Positions 31,347-41,476 are shown, counted from the first letter of the stretch. The stretch: DNA of 47,708 nucleotides from Bacteroidales bacterium (GCA_007134675.1 SLKJ01000086.1:1-47708), one strand, 5' to 3'. The notes: generated by a model not told the origin, from the sequence alone. Made by a program: numbers and translations.

Positions 31347-33503
31347 ATGAGAACTTACCAGACGGACCAGATAAAAAATATATTGGTTTGCGGCAACCCC
31401 AAATCAGGTAAAACCACAATTATTGAAGCCATGCTTTTCGAAGGCGGAATAATAGACAGAAGAGGCGCGGTAGAGAGTAAAAACACCGTCTCAGACTATA
31501 ATGAGATAGAGCATGAAAACGAGAACTCGGTTTTTGCAACAGTGCTCTATACCGAATTTGCCGATAAGAAAATAAATATTATTGACACACCGGGACTTGA
31601 TGACTTCAGCGGGGGACTGATTACGGCTCTCAGACCGGCAGATTCAGCCCTGATGCTTATCAACGGACAACATGGCGTGGAGATCGGCACTGAGATACAG
31701 GGAAGGCATCTGGAATCACACAATAAACCGGCAATCCTGGCTGTAAACCAGCTCGATCACGACAAGGCAAATTTTGAAAAAGTGGTTGAATCACTTAAGC
31801 AGAGTTACGGGAGTAAAGCAGTGATAGTCCAGTACCCTGTTAATCCGGGTGAAAACTTCAACTCCATTGTTGATGTTGTAAAGATGAAAATGTATAAATA
31901 TCCGGCTGACGGAGGCAAACCTGAGATTCTGGATATTCCCGCCGATCAGTCATCCAGGGCTGAAGAGCTGCGCAATGAGCTTATCGAAGCAGCAGCAGAA
32001 AATGATGAAAGCCTGATGGAAACTTTTTTTGACAAGGGCACACTGGATGAGGAAGAGATGTTAAGGGGAATAAAGCTGGGTATAAACTCACGAAATATGT
32101 TTCCGGTATTATGCACTTCGGCCAGAAAGAACATGGGGGTAGGAAGGTTGCTCGAATTCATTACCAATGCTGCACCCGGACCGCATGAAGCTGCTCCTGT
32201 TACAGCTGTGGATGGTTCAGAAATAAAGTGCGACAGCAAAGCACCAACTTCGCTTTTTATATTTAAAACCAGCCTGGAACAGCACATAGGTGAAATAAAC
32301 TTCTTTAAAGTAATATCAGGAGAGGTTGCTGAAAGCATGGATCTGGTAAATACCAATTCCTCATCAAAGGAAAGGCTTTCGCAGCTCCTGGTCACGGCAG
32401 GGAAAAACCGCACAAAAGTAAGCAAACTTTTCGCCGGCGATATAGGGGCAACTGTAAAATTAAAGAACAGCAAGGCAAATCAGACGCTCTCAGTACCAGG
32501 GAAATCCATTGAATTTGAACCCATAGTTTACCCTGAACCCAAATTCCGGACGGCTATTAAGGCAAAAAGCGAATCGGACGATGAGAAACTGGGTGAAGCA
32601 CTTTCAAGAATGCATGATGAAGACCCCACAATCGTAATAGAATATTCAAAGGAGCTGAAGCAGATCATAGTTCATGGCCAGGGTGAATATCACCTGAATA
32701 TTCTGAAATGGCATCTTGATAATATTTATAAAATCGAAACCGATTTTATAACTCCAAAGATCCCCTACCGTGAAACAATTACAAAATTAGCTCAGGCCAC
32801 TTACCGTCACAAGAAACAATCGGGTGGAGCCGGACAGTTCGGAGAGGTGCATATGGTAATTGAACCATACGTCGAAGGAATGCCCGATCCTGTAAAATAT
32901 AAAATAGACGGGAAAGAGATCAATGTTTCGGTGCGAGGAAAGGAAGAGCACAAGTTACCCTGGGGAGGCATGCTGGTTTATTTCAATTGTATCGTAGGTG
33001 GGTCAATAGATGCAAGGTTCATGCCCGCCATTCTTAAAGGTGTCATGGAAAAAATGGAGGAAGGACCTCTGACCGGATCCTATGCACGGGATATAAGAGT
33101 AGCGGTGTATGACGGTAAAATGCACCCTGTCGATTCCAACGAGATATCTTTCAAACTGGCCGGAAGGAACGCCTTCAGGGAGGCCTTTAAAAATGCGGGT
33201 CCCCGTATTCTTGAGCCGATCTACGACGTCGAGGTACTTGTTCCTTCAGAGAAAATGGGTGATGTAATGAGTGACCTCCAGAGCCGCCGTGCCATGATAG
33301 AGGGAATGACAAGTGAAAAAGGTTTTGAAAAGATCAAAGCCAAGGTTCCCCTTGCAGAAATGGCAAAGTATTCAACTGCTCTAAGTTCCCTTACCAACGG
33401 CCGGGCCACATACACAATGAAGATCGGCAAATATGAAGCAGTGCCCGGAGATCTTCAGGAAAAACTGCTTAAAGCCTACGAAGAGGAGCAGGAAGAGGAA
33501 TAG
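31347..33503 (+). CDS. Elongation factor G-like paralog with divergent GTPase motifs
   Basis: 718 aa; EF-G domain organisation, but DTPGL replaces DTPGH, NQLD replaces NKMD, and no ERGITI switch I. P-loop GNPKSGKTT retained. Confidence 0.93.
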   Translation: MRTYQTDQIKNILVCGNPKSGKTTIIEAMLFEGGIIDRRGAVESKNTVSDYNEIEHENENSVFATVLYTEFADKKINIIDTPGLDDFSGGLITALRPADSALMLINGQHGVEIGTEIQGRHLESHNKPAILAVNQLDHDKANFEKVVESLKQSYGSKAVIVQYPVNPGENFNSIVDVVKMKMYKYPADGGKPEILDIPADQSSRAEELRNELIEAAAENDESLMETFFDKGTLDEEEMLRGIKLGINSRNMFPVLCTSARKNMGVGRLLEFITNAAPGPHEAAPVTAVDGSEIKCDSKAPTSLFIFKTSLEQHIGEINFFKVISGEVAESMDLVNTNSSSKERLSQLLVTAGKNRTKVSKLFAGDIGATVKLKNSKANQTLSVPGKSIEFEPIVYPEPKFRTAIKAKSESDDEKLGEALSRMHDEDPTIVIEYSKELKQIIVHGQGEYHLNILKWHLDNIYKIETDFITPKIPYRETITKLAQATYRHKKQSGGAGQFGEVHMVIEPYVEGMPDPVKYKIDGKEINVSVRGKEEHKLPWGGMLVYFNCIVGGSIDARFMPAILKGVMEKMEEGPLTGSYARDIRVAVYDGKMHPVDSNEISFKLAGRNAFREAFKNAGPRILEPIYDVEVLVPSEKMGDVMSDLQSRRAMIEGMTSEKGFEKIKAKVPLAEMAKYSTALSSLTNGRATYTMKIGKYEAVPGDLQEKLLKAYEEEQEEE

Positions 33504-33538
33504 CCCTTTCGGGGAATAAAACGGCGCTTAACAATCAC

Positions 33539-33570
33539 AAGGCTGTCCTTCAGGGGCAGCCTTTTCCTTT
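33539..33570 (+). terminator. Intrinsic terminator after the EF-G-like gene
   Basis: aaggctgtcc-ttcag-gggcagcctt: roughly 10 bp stem (one G-T) followed by ttccttt. Confidence 0.7.
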
Positions 33571-33639
33571 ATCTTACGAATCCTTTATGCCGCTGCCCCT
33601 CCCAAGAGGATGGCCAGCAAATGCAACCCTCGAAGGCTA

Positions 33640-34728
33640 TCAGGTAGCTAAACCCCTCCCGTATTTTTCAGGGTCAACGACAACTCTTGCCCTGGGCAGG
33701 CACTGCGGATAGTCCCTCTGCAGAAAGGCAAGAAGTTTCTCACGCACATATACCCGAAGGTCCCAGGCAGATGGTGAATCGGCGGCGCTTACAAGCACCC
33801 TGATCTCAACTGTCTTTTCAGTGGCATTGGTAACCTGCACCACCTTCACCTTTCCATCCCAGTGCACTGCACTCTCCAGGATCCTGTCCAGCTCCTTTCT
33901 CACAGCATCGACCGGAATGGTATAATCGGCATATATAAATACCGTTCCCAGTATTTCGGCGGTGGTCCTGGTCCAGTTCTGAAAAGGCTTCTCAATAAAA
34001 TATGTGGTAGGTAATACAAGCCTGCGCTTATCCCATATTGCCACAACAACGTAAGTCAGGTTAATCTCTTCAATCCTGCCCCATTCATTCTCGACTATTA
34101 CAACATCGTCAAGCCTGATTGGCTGACTCAGTGCAATCTGTATACCGGCAAGAATTGTCCCTATTGCCCGCTGGGCGGCAAATCCGATTATGATACCCGC
34201 AACCCCGGCAGAGGCTATAAGACTGACACCTATCTTCCTGATGCTTTCGAAAGACATAAGTATAAGTGAAAGAGCCACAACAACGATCAGAAAGATGATT
34301 ATGTTTTCCAGAACCCGGAACTGGGTATATATCTTTCTTGCCTTAAGGTTGTCCTTCTCCTCAAAATCAAACCTGGTCAAAACAAAATGTTTGATGAGAT
34401 GCACAGACTGTATGAGGATCCAGCTGACAAAAATGATTACCATAACCGACATTACAGTACTTAAAGGTCCCAGAGGTCTTATCTCATGGTCAAAAAATGA
34501 CGACGGGATAATTAGTGAAAGAAAAATTACCAGGAGAATTACAGGAAGTCTGATCCTTCTCCTTAAAACTTTAAGTATTTCAATTCCTCCATCACTTATC
34601 CATGACTTAAGCGCACTATTCAGAATAACTACCAAAACCATGAGCACCGAAAATACAATCAGAACGCTTATAAAATAGGTTAAAATGTAGAAGTCACCCT
34701 CAATATTACTTCTGTTAAAATCAAACAT
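33640..34728 (-). CDS. Mechanosensitive ion channel family protein (MscS-like)
   Basis: 362 aa; N-terminal TM helices; ASAGVAGIIIGFAAQRAIGTILAGIQIALSQPIRLDDVVIVENEWGRIEEINLTYVVVAIWDKRRLVLPTTYF. Confidence 0.92.
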   Translation of the reverse strand: MFDFNRSNIEGDFYILTYFISVLIVFSVLMVLVVILNSALKSWISDGGIEILKVLRRRIRLPVILLVIFLSLIIPSSFFDHEIRPLGPLSTVMSVMVIIFVSWILIQSVHLIKHFVLTRFDFEEKDNLKARKIYTQFRVLENIIIFLIVVVALSLILMSFESIRKIGVSLIASAGVAGIIIGFAAQRAIGTILAGIQIALSQPIRLDDVVIVENEWGRIEEINLTYVVVAIWDKRRLVLPTTYFIEKPFQNWTRTTAEILGTVFIYADYTIPVDAVRKELDRILESAVHWDGKVKVVQVTNATEKTVEIRVLVSAADSPSAWDLRVYVREKLLAFLQRDYPQCLPRARVVVDPEKYGRGLAT

Positions 34729-34784
34729 TGTTTATTTATTATTATTGGTATTATAATGATCCAGGCAATCCGGGACCTGTTGAA

Positions 34785-36014
34785 TCATCTGCTCCTGTAA
34801 AGGTAGAGCGGACCGGTGAATTCATACTTACGGTCATCCCATCCGGTTCCTGTTATTACATAGAAATAAACGCCCGGTGATGCAGAACTTCCATCAATAT
34901 TCCCATCCCAACCCTCATCCGGGTCTGTCCATTCAAATATCTTCCTTCCGTTACGGTTATAAATCACACCTTTGAAATCCCGCATTGATACCGCCCTTAC
35001 AAGAAATTCGGGATTTAAATCATCACCATCCGGTGTAAACACATTAGGCACCTCCAACTCTGACGGCAGTACCCTTACCGGTTCGGGATGTCGGTATATA
35101 TCATCGCAAAGCCCGGCAATGGTACGCAATGTAACATTATACTCACCTGGAATGTAATAGGTATGTTCAGGATCAGGGGTGGTATTATCCGGAGGTTCGG
35201 TATCCGTGATTCCCGGAGTATAGTCAAAATACCATTCAAATTCCATGGCATTCAACGAGTTGCCTGCATCAAACCGAACCACCAGAGGCGCCTCACCCTC
35301 CTGGTTATCAATTTCAAACCCTGCCCTTGTTGTAACCGGCTCTTCCGTTATTGTATAGCTGGCTATGCATGAAAAATACCCGATCATAAATGTATATTCC
35401 GTCACAACCGGTGGGGGGTTCCATATTCGAATTTCAGGTCTGTTGGGTGTGGGTATAAAAGGATCGGCTGTCCATGTGGTATCAGCCTCGACCATAAGTG
35501 TATCAGGTCCGGATGTAACAGGATTATAATAAGTAAAAACCTCAATATCAACTTCTCCGGCAAGATCGAGAACACTGCAGTCGTGTCTTATAACACGTGC
35601 AGATACCGAGGGGCTGTTGACAAATATCCAGGCCCGGAACAGAGTATCGAGATCCTCTCCGTTACTGATCCGCACCTGGTAGCCACCGCTTTCAAGATCT
35701 GTTATCTGAGAGCTTGTACCCTGGCTGGTAAAGAAAGGGGGATCAAAACCGGGCAAAAGGCTGTTATATACTGACCATTCAAAAGTCATGTTTCCCTGAA
35801 CTTCCTCGAAAGAGGCCGAAAGATTACCTTTTTCTCTGCAGAAAGTAAAAATAATATCTGCGGCAAGCTCAGGATAATCTTCAACATACCGGGGTTCAGC
35901 CAGTGAAGCATATCCGGATGAGGTTATCTGGGCCGTCAGTGAAAAAGAGATAACCACCCAAACTACTGCCATACAGAATGAAACACTCAAACCAGGTCTC
36001 AGAAAATTATTCAT
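34785..36014 (-). CDS. Secreted PKD-domain protein with gliding-motility/CHU_C (T9SS type-B) C-terminal domain
   Basis: 409 aa; signal peptide; PKD-like WYFDYTPG...DPEHTYYIPGEYNVTLR; C-terminal VPNVFTPDGDDLNPEF...YNRNGRKIFEW...GWDGNIDGSSASPGVYFYVI. Confidence 0.88.
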   Translation of the reverse strand: MNNFLRPGLSVSFCMAVVWVVISFSLTAQITSSGYASLAEPRYVEDYPELAADIIFTFCREKGNLSASFEEVQGNMTFEWSVYNSLLPGFDPPFFTSQGTSSQITDLESGGYQVRISNGEDLDTLFRAWIFVNSPSVSARVIRHDCSVLDLAGEVDIEVFTYYNPVTSGPDTLMVEADTTWTADPFIPTPNRPEIRIWNPPPVVTEYTFMIGYFSCIASYTITEEPVTTRAGFEIDNQEGEAPLVVRFDAGNSLNAMEFEWYFDYTPGITDTEPPDNTTPDPEHTYYIPGEYNVTLRTIAGLCDDIYRHPEPVRVLPSELEVPNVFTPDGDDLNPEFLVRAVSMRDFKGVIYNRNGRKIFEWTDPDEGWDGNIDGSSASPGVYFYVITGTGWDDRKYEFTGPLYLYRSR

Positions 36015-36221
36015 AAAACAGTCTCTCTTTGATGGCTTAAAAATATCAAATCTTTTGCAAACTACCTCATGTTGATAAATTGCTTCAAACTTATCTTGGA
36101 GAAAAAAAAGATAGGGGTTAATTTTACGCAGCTCCTGACCAGTGTACCTGAATCAGGGCGCAACAGGCCAGGATCAGATGACCGGATTTTACCACTTTAT
36201 CAGGAATCAACGACCAGACAG

Positions 36222-38591
36222 GTGAGGGATTTTCTCAAAGATTTAAATAAGGCGCAGCAGGAGGCCGTAAAGGAAATAAACGGTCCCGCGCTGATCATTG
36301 CCGGAGCCGGATCGGGCAAGACCAGGGTGCTTACTTACCGCATCGCCTGGCTTCTGGATCAGGGCATCCCTGCATCGAACATCCTGGCGCTCACCTTTAC
36401 CAATAAAGCTGCAGCCGAAATGAAAGATCGTATCGGCACCCTGATTGGATACGGTATATCACGGCACCTGTGGATGGGTACTTTTCATGCGGTATTTTCC
36501 AGAATATTGCGGATAGAATCAGAACATACAGGCTACTCTTCCAACTTCAGCATATATGATACCCAGGATTCAAGGAATGTGATCAAGGCAATAATAAAAG
36601 AGTTGAGGCTGGATGAGCAGATTTATAAACCTAACGAGGTTTTCGGGCGCATATCCTTCGTTCGCAATAACCTGGTCACCCCGGGAGCCTATGCAGCCAA
36701 CCCTGTATTGGTGGCAGAGGATACCAAAAACCGCAAGCCGAGGATTGCCGATATTTTCAGGCTCTATCAAAAACGTTGTCATGCTGCCGATGCTATGGAC
36801 TTCGATGACCTTCTGCTGAATACCAATATTCTTTTCAGGGACCACCCGGGAGTTCTTGCCAAATACCAGGATATCTTCCGGTATATACTCGTTGATGAAT
36901 ATCAGGATACCAACTATGCGCAGTACCTTATCGTATCAAAGCTGGCAGCAGGCCATAAGAACCTGGGCGTAGTCGGAGATGATGCACAAAGCATTTACTC
37001 CTTCAGGGGAGCAAGGATTGAAAACATATTGAACTTCAAAAAGGACTATCCGGATTACAGAATCTTCAAACTGGAACAGAATTACCGGTCCACCAAAACC
37101 ATTGTTGATGCGGCAAACAGCCTTATTGCAAGAAACAAGGGACAAATAAGGAAAAAAATATGGTCGGCAAATGAGACTGGAGAAAAGATAAAAGTACTCG
37201 AGTGTGCAACTGACCACGAAGAAGGGGAGTTAATTGCAAAATCCATCATCAGCAAAAAAGACTCCGGCAATTGTGAATATATTGATTTTGCAGTCCTTTA
37301 CAGAACAAATGCACAGTCCCGCATATTCGAGGAGGTGATGCGCAAGCGGGGCATTCCCTATAAGGTTTACGGCAGTCTTTCCTTCTACCAGCGAAAAGAG
37401 ATAAAAGATCTCCTCGCCTATTTTCGTCTGACCGTGAATAACAGAGACCAGGAGGCTTTATACCGGATAATCAATTACCCGGCAAGAGGAATCGGAAAAA
37501 CCACTACCGACAAGCTATTGAGATACTGCAATGAAAATGGTGCAAACCCATGGGAAGTAATCAGCAATATTGATAAATTCAGCGGCGTTCTTGGAATCAA
37601 TCGCGGCGCTTCGCGCAAACTCACCGATTTCAGCAGGATGATTAACAGCTTCTCCCGGGAGGTATGGCAGCAGGACGCCTGGCAGATGGCAAGCCGCATA
37701 GCTTCCTCCTCCGGAATCCTGAAAGATCTTTTTGATCCCGCATCTGCAGAAAATATTTCCAAATATGAAAACATCCAGGAGCTGCTAAACGGGGTAAAAG
37801 ATTTTACCATCCGGCAGTCAGAACAGGGTGAGAGCAATTCCCTTGCGGCATATCTGCAGAACGTATCATTACTTACTGACCAGGATACAGAAAAACCAGA
37901 TGACCGCAACAAGGTCACCCTGATGACAATCCACTCTTCAAAGGGTCTGGAGTTTAAGCATGTCTATGTCGGGGGACTGGAGGAGGAGCTGTTCCCCAAT
38001 ATCTGGGCCGCAACCTCAGATTCAGAGCTTGAAGAGGAGAGGCGACTTTTCTATGTAGCAATAACCCGGGCGGGATTATCGGCAACCCTATCCTACGCTC
38101 AAACCCGCTACCGGTGGGGAGTACCGTCAATGTGCAAGCCAAGCAGGTTCCTTTCCGAAATAGATTCCCACTACCTGGAATATCCTGACTTCGAACTCAC
38201 GGGAAACAGAAAAATAAGAGGATCCTCCCCTGATAACAGCGCCGCAAGAATAAAAAAGCCACCCATGCACCGTGGGAAGCTGATCCGGCTTGAACAGGCC
38301 GGTACTATGCCAGATCCTGACGAACCAGACCATTCCGGAATTGCAGATTCCGTTTCCGGCCACTCACCTGGAATTCCCGCAGATTCAACCAAAAGTAACG
38401 GTAATCAGGCCACAAGCCCATTATCAAAGCTAAAAGCGGGAATGATAGTAGAGCACGAACGTTTTGGAAGGGGGGAAATAATAAATATTGAGGGCTACCA
38501 TCCTAACAGCAAAGCTACTGTCCATTTTATATCATCGGGACAAAAACAGTTACTCCTGAAATTTGCAAAGCTCAGAGTGGTGCAGGCATAA
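36222..38591 (+). CDS. ATP-dependent DNA helicase, UvrD/PcrA type (ORF open from 36069; probable GTG start at 36222)
   Basis: LNKAQQEAVKEINGPALIIAGAGSGKTRVLTYRIAWL, LVDEYQDTN, GDDAQSIYSFRGA, LEQNYRSTKTIVDAAN, TIHSSKGLEFKHVYVGGLEEELFP, VAITRA; C-terminal Tudor-like PcrA tail. Confidence 0.92.
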   Translation: MRDFLKDLNKAQQEAVKEINGPALIIAGAGSGKTRVLTYRIAWLLDQGIPASNILALTFTNKAAAEMKDRIGTLIGYGISRHLWMGTFHAVFSRILRIESEHTGYSSNFSIYDTQDSRNVIKAIIKELRLDEQIYKPNEVFGRISFVRNNLVTPGAYAANPVLVAEDTKNRKPRIADIFRLYQKRCHAADAMDFDDLLLNTNILFRDHPGVLAKYQDIFRYILVDEYQDTNYAQYLIVSKLAAGHKNLGVVGDDAQSIYSFRGARIENILNFKKDYPDYRIFKLEQNYRSTKTIVDAANSLIARNKGQIRKKIWSANETGEKIKVLECATDHEEGELIAKSIISKKDSGNCEYIDFAVLYRTNAQSRIFEEVMRKRGIPYKVYGSLSFYQRKEIKDLLAYFRLTVNNRDQEALYRIINYPARGIGKTTTDKLLRYCNENGANPWEVISNIDKFSGVLGINRGASRKLTDFSRMINSFSREVWQQDAWQMASRIASSSGILKDLFDPASAENISKYENIQELLNGVKDFTIRQSEQGESNSLAAYLQNVSLLTDQDTEKPDDRNKVTLMTIHSSKGLEFKHVYVGGLEEELFPNIWAATSDSELEEERRLFYVAITRAGLSATLSYAQTRYRWGVPSMCKPSRFLSEIDSHYLEYPDFELTGNRKIRGSSPDNSAARIKKPPMHRGKLIRLEQAGTMPDPDEPDHSGIADSVSGHSPGIPADSTKSNGNQATSPLSKLKAGMIVEHERFGRGEIINIEGYHPNSKATVHFISSGQKQLLLKFAKLRVVQA

Positions 38592-38681
38592 ATAGACAGC
38601 ATTGAACTTCACCGTTTACAGGTCGAAAACGGTAAAAGGGAAATAAACCCTTAAAAACCATTTTTTTAACCAGATATTTAG

Positions 38682-38689
38682 TAGTTTTG
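38682..38689 (+). promoter_or_regulatory. Candidate -7 element (TAGTTTTG) upstream of DUF4290 gene
   Basis: TAnnTTTG match in the only sizeable gap here; no clear -33 element. Confidence 0.35.
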
Positions 38690-38830
38690 CAAAAAGAATC
38701 CCTGCATAAAAAGATCATTACAATAACCCGCCAGTGAAAAATCCGGCATCACAATTACACTATTACCACCTGACAAGGCTATAGCACATCATTATAAGAC
38801 AAAATAAAACCCGGTTAACACCACTATATC

Positions 38831-39487
38831 ATGACAGATAACAAAAACCCGCTTATTAAAGAATCAATGAATCTGACAGAAGATTACAACACCAACAGGG
38901 AGAAGATGGCCATTCCCGAATACGGCAGAAACATCCATAAAATGGTCAAACATATTTCAACCATAGAGGACAGGGAGGAACGCAATAAGGCTGCACGGAC
39001 CATCATCTCGATAATGGGCAATATGAATCCCCACCTGCGCGACATAAACGATTTTAAACATAAGTTGTGGGATCATCTTGCAATTATATCGAAATTCAAA
39101 CTGGATATTGACTCTCCATATCCACCACCGGCACTCTCCACTCTTACTGAAAAACCCAAACCTGTCCCCTATAATAACTATCCGATACGCTACAAGCATT
39201 ACGGCAGATTACTGGAGCAAATGATCAAGGCTGCTACGGAAATGGAGGAGGGTAAAAAGAAAGAGGCCCTTATTCATCTTATTGCAAACCATATGAAAAA
39301 AAGCTATCTGACCTGGAACAAGTCACAGGTTACAGATGATATAATTTACAATGACCTCCGGGAGCTTTCACGGGGACTGATTGAGAGGGGATCTGAGATA
39401 AAGCTTTCAGAGTCGAAGGATATATTGTCGCGGGCAAAAAAGAAGAAAAGCCCCAGGAAATTCAACCCCAGGCAGGGACAACGGTAA
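38831..39487 (+). CDS. DUF4290 domain protein
   Basis: 218 aa; MAIPEYGRNIHKMVKHISTIEDREERNKAARTIISIMGNMNPHLRDINDFKHKLWDHL. Confidence 0.88.
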   Translation: MTDNKNPLIKESMNLTEDYNTNREKMAIPEYGRNIHKMVKHISTIEDREERNKAARTIISIMGNMNPHLRDINDFKHKLWDHLAIISKFKLDIDSPYPPPALSTLTEKPKPVPYNNYPIRYKHYGRLLEQMIKAATEMEEGKKKEALIHLIANHMKKSYLTWNKSQVTDDIIYNDLRELSRGLIERGSEIKLSESKDILSRAKKKKSPRKFNPRQGQR

Positions 39488-39540
39488 CCTCCCGCCTACC
39501 GCCGTAACAGCTAATAATAAATCATTTTAAAGTATCAGCT

Positions 39541-40848
39541 ATGGCTTCATTCGAGATCCGGGGAGGTTCTCCCCTCAGGGGACAATTGACAGCACAGGGT
39601 GCAAAAAACGAAGCATTACAGATTATTTGTGCAACCCTTATTACACCCGAAAAGGTGATAATAAAAAATATACCCGACATCCTCGATGTGATGAGGCTTA
39701 TAGAATTGCTTAGGAAACTTGGAGTTACCATCAGCAAGACCGGAGCCGGAGAATATGAGTTCCATGCAGACACAATTGATCTTGAATATCTGCTGACGGA
39801 TGATTTCAGGACAAGAGCCGCGGGACTTCGTGGTTCGGTAATGATAATAGGCCCGCTTCTTGCAAGATTCGGTAAGGCATATATGCCCAAACCGGGAGGG
39901 GACAAGATAGGACGGCGCAGACTTGACACCCATTTTACCGGCTTTATGAAACTGGGAGCCAAATTTGTATACGATATAAAAGAAGATTTTTACAGGGTGG
40001 AGGGGCAGAATCTGAAAGGATGCTACATGCTCCTGGACGAAGCCTCTGTAACCGGTACAGCAAATATAGTGATGGCTGCTGTAATGGCAAAAGGAACTAC
40101 CACCGTTTACAATGCTGCCTGCGAACCATACCTGCAGCAACTCTGCAGAATGCTCAACAGAATGGGCGCAAAAATCAGTGGAGTGGGATCCAACCTGCTT
40201 ACAATTGATGGTGTTGAAAACCTTGAAGGAACCAGCCATACCATTCTGCCCGATATGATCGAGATTGGAAGTTTTATCGGGATGGCTGCAATGACAGAAT
40301 CGGAAATCACAATAAAAAACGTATCCTATGACAACCTGGGAATTATACCTGATGCATTCAGGCGCCTGGGAATTAAACTGGAACGGCGCAATGACGACAT
40401 CTACATCCCTGCTCAGTCGAACTATGAAATAGAAACATATATAGACGGTTCAATAATGACCATCTCCGATGCCATATGGCCCGGCCTGACACCAGACCTG
40501 CTTAGCGTTTTCCTTGTTGTTGCCACCCAGGCAAAAGGTAGCGTGCTTATTCACCAGAAGATGTTCGAAAGCCGGCTCTTTTTTGTGGATAAACTTATGG
40601 ATATGGGAGCCCAGATAATACTTTGCGATCCGCACCGTGCTACCGTTATAGGGTTGAACAAACAATTCCGTCTCAGGGGGACCAACATGGCATCACCCGA
40701 TATAAGGGCAGGGGTGGCTCTGCTTATTGCCGCAATGTCGGCTGAAGGAACAAGTATTATCAATAACATCGAACAGATAGACAGAGGCTATGAGAATATC
40801 GATGAAAGGCTTAATGCCATCGGCGCGCAAATTAAAAGGTTGCCATAA
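39541..40848 (+). CDS. murA: UDP-N-acetylglucosamine 1-carboxyvinyltransferase
   Basis: 435 aa; GAKNEALQIICATLI, IGPLLARFGKAYMPKPGGDKIGRRRLDTH, GTSIINNIEQIDRGYENIDERL. Confidence 0.95.
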   Translation: MASFEIRGGSPLRGQLTAQGAKNEALQIICATLITPEKVIIKNIPDILDVMRLIELLRKLGVTISKTGAGEYEFHADTIDLEYLLTDDFRTRAAGLRGSVMIIGPLLARFGKAYMPKPGGDKIGRRRLDTHFTGFMKLGAKFVYDIKEDFYRVEGQNLKGCYMLLDEASVTGTANIVMAAVMAKGTTTVYNAACEPYLQQLCRMLNRMGAKISGVGSNLLTIDGVENLEGTSHTILPDMIEIGSFIGMAAMTESEITIKNVSYDNLGIIPDAFRRLGIKLERRNDDIYIPAQSNYEIETYIDGSIMTISDAIWPGLTPDLLSVFLVVATQAKGSVLIHQKMFESRLFFVDKLMDMGAQIILCDPHRATVIGLNKQFRLRGTNMASPDIRAGVALLIAAMSAEGTSIINNIEQIDRGYENIDERLNAIGAQIKRLP

Positions 40849-40897
40849 AATAATTTTATGATTACCTTTGCAGGTCGTAACCAAAAGATCAATATAA

Positions 40898-41476
40898 ATG
40901 CGAACCGTAAAGATTGCCGGTGGTGCAGCACTCATTCTGCTCCTTGTCATTTTTATATACAACCAGAACAGATCAGGCACAGAAATGTCTCCTGTTATGG
41001 AAACGGGTGTTGAGCCTACCAACAGGACGGGAATTAACCTTGGCGACACAGCCCCCGAACTTGAGTTTGAATCACCTGACGGAGAACTTATTGCGCTCTC
41101 AACCCTTCGTGGAAGCATAGTGCTGATAGATTTCTGGGCCTCATGGTGCGGACCCTGCAGAAGAGGAAACCCCTCCAAGGTAGAGGCATGGCATCAATTC
41201 AGGGACAGGGAGTTTATTAATGGAGATGGGTTCACCATATATTCTGTATCCCTTGACAATAACCATGATGCCTGGCTCAACGGAATTGAGGATGACAGAC
41301 TCTTATGGGAAGCCCATGTAAGCGACCTGAAAGGTTGGAATTCAGTTCCTGCAGCTATGTACCAGGTAAGGAGTATCCCTTCAAGCTTCCTTATTGACGG
41401 TGACGGAGTAATAATAGCGAAAAATCTTCGTGGAGACCTTATATCCGAAGCCCTATACCAGTACCTGAAGGAGTAA
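40898..41476 (+). CDS. TlpA-family thioredoxin-like membrane-anchored protein
   Basis: 192 aa; N-terminal TM; IDFWASWCGPCRRGNPSKVEAW; IPSSFLIDGDGVIIAKNLRG. Confidence 0.9.
   Translation: MRTVKIAGGAALILLLVIFIYNQNRSGTEMSPVMETGVEPTNRTGINLGDTAPELEFESPDGELIALSTLRGSIVLIDFWASWCGPCRRGNPSKVEAWHQFRDREFINGDGFTIYSVSLDNNHDAWLNGIEDDRLLWEAHVSDLKGWNSVPAAMYQVRSIPSSFLIDGDGVIIAKNLRGDLISEALYQYLKE

Noticed and set aside
31946-32473. 175 aa minus-strand ORF inside the EF-G-like gene
   Set aside because: Antisense shadow of a conserved coding region, low-complexity Ser-rich translation.
38611-38675. Possible hairpin (accgttt...aaacggt) after the helicase gene
   Set aside because: Short 7-bp stem with no immediate T tract; too weak to call a terminator.
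39616-40239. 207 aa minus-strand ORF opposite murA
   Set aside because: Antisense shadow of murA without recognisable domains.
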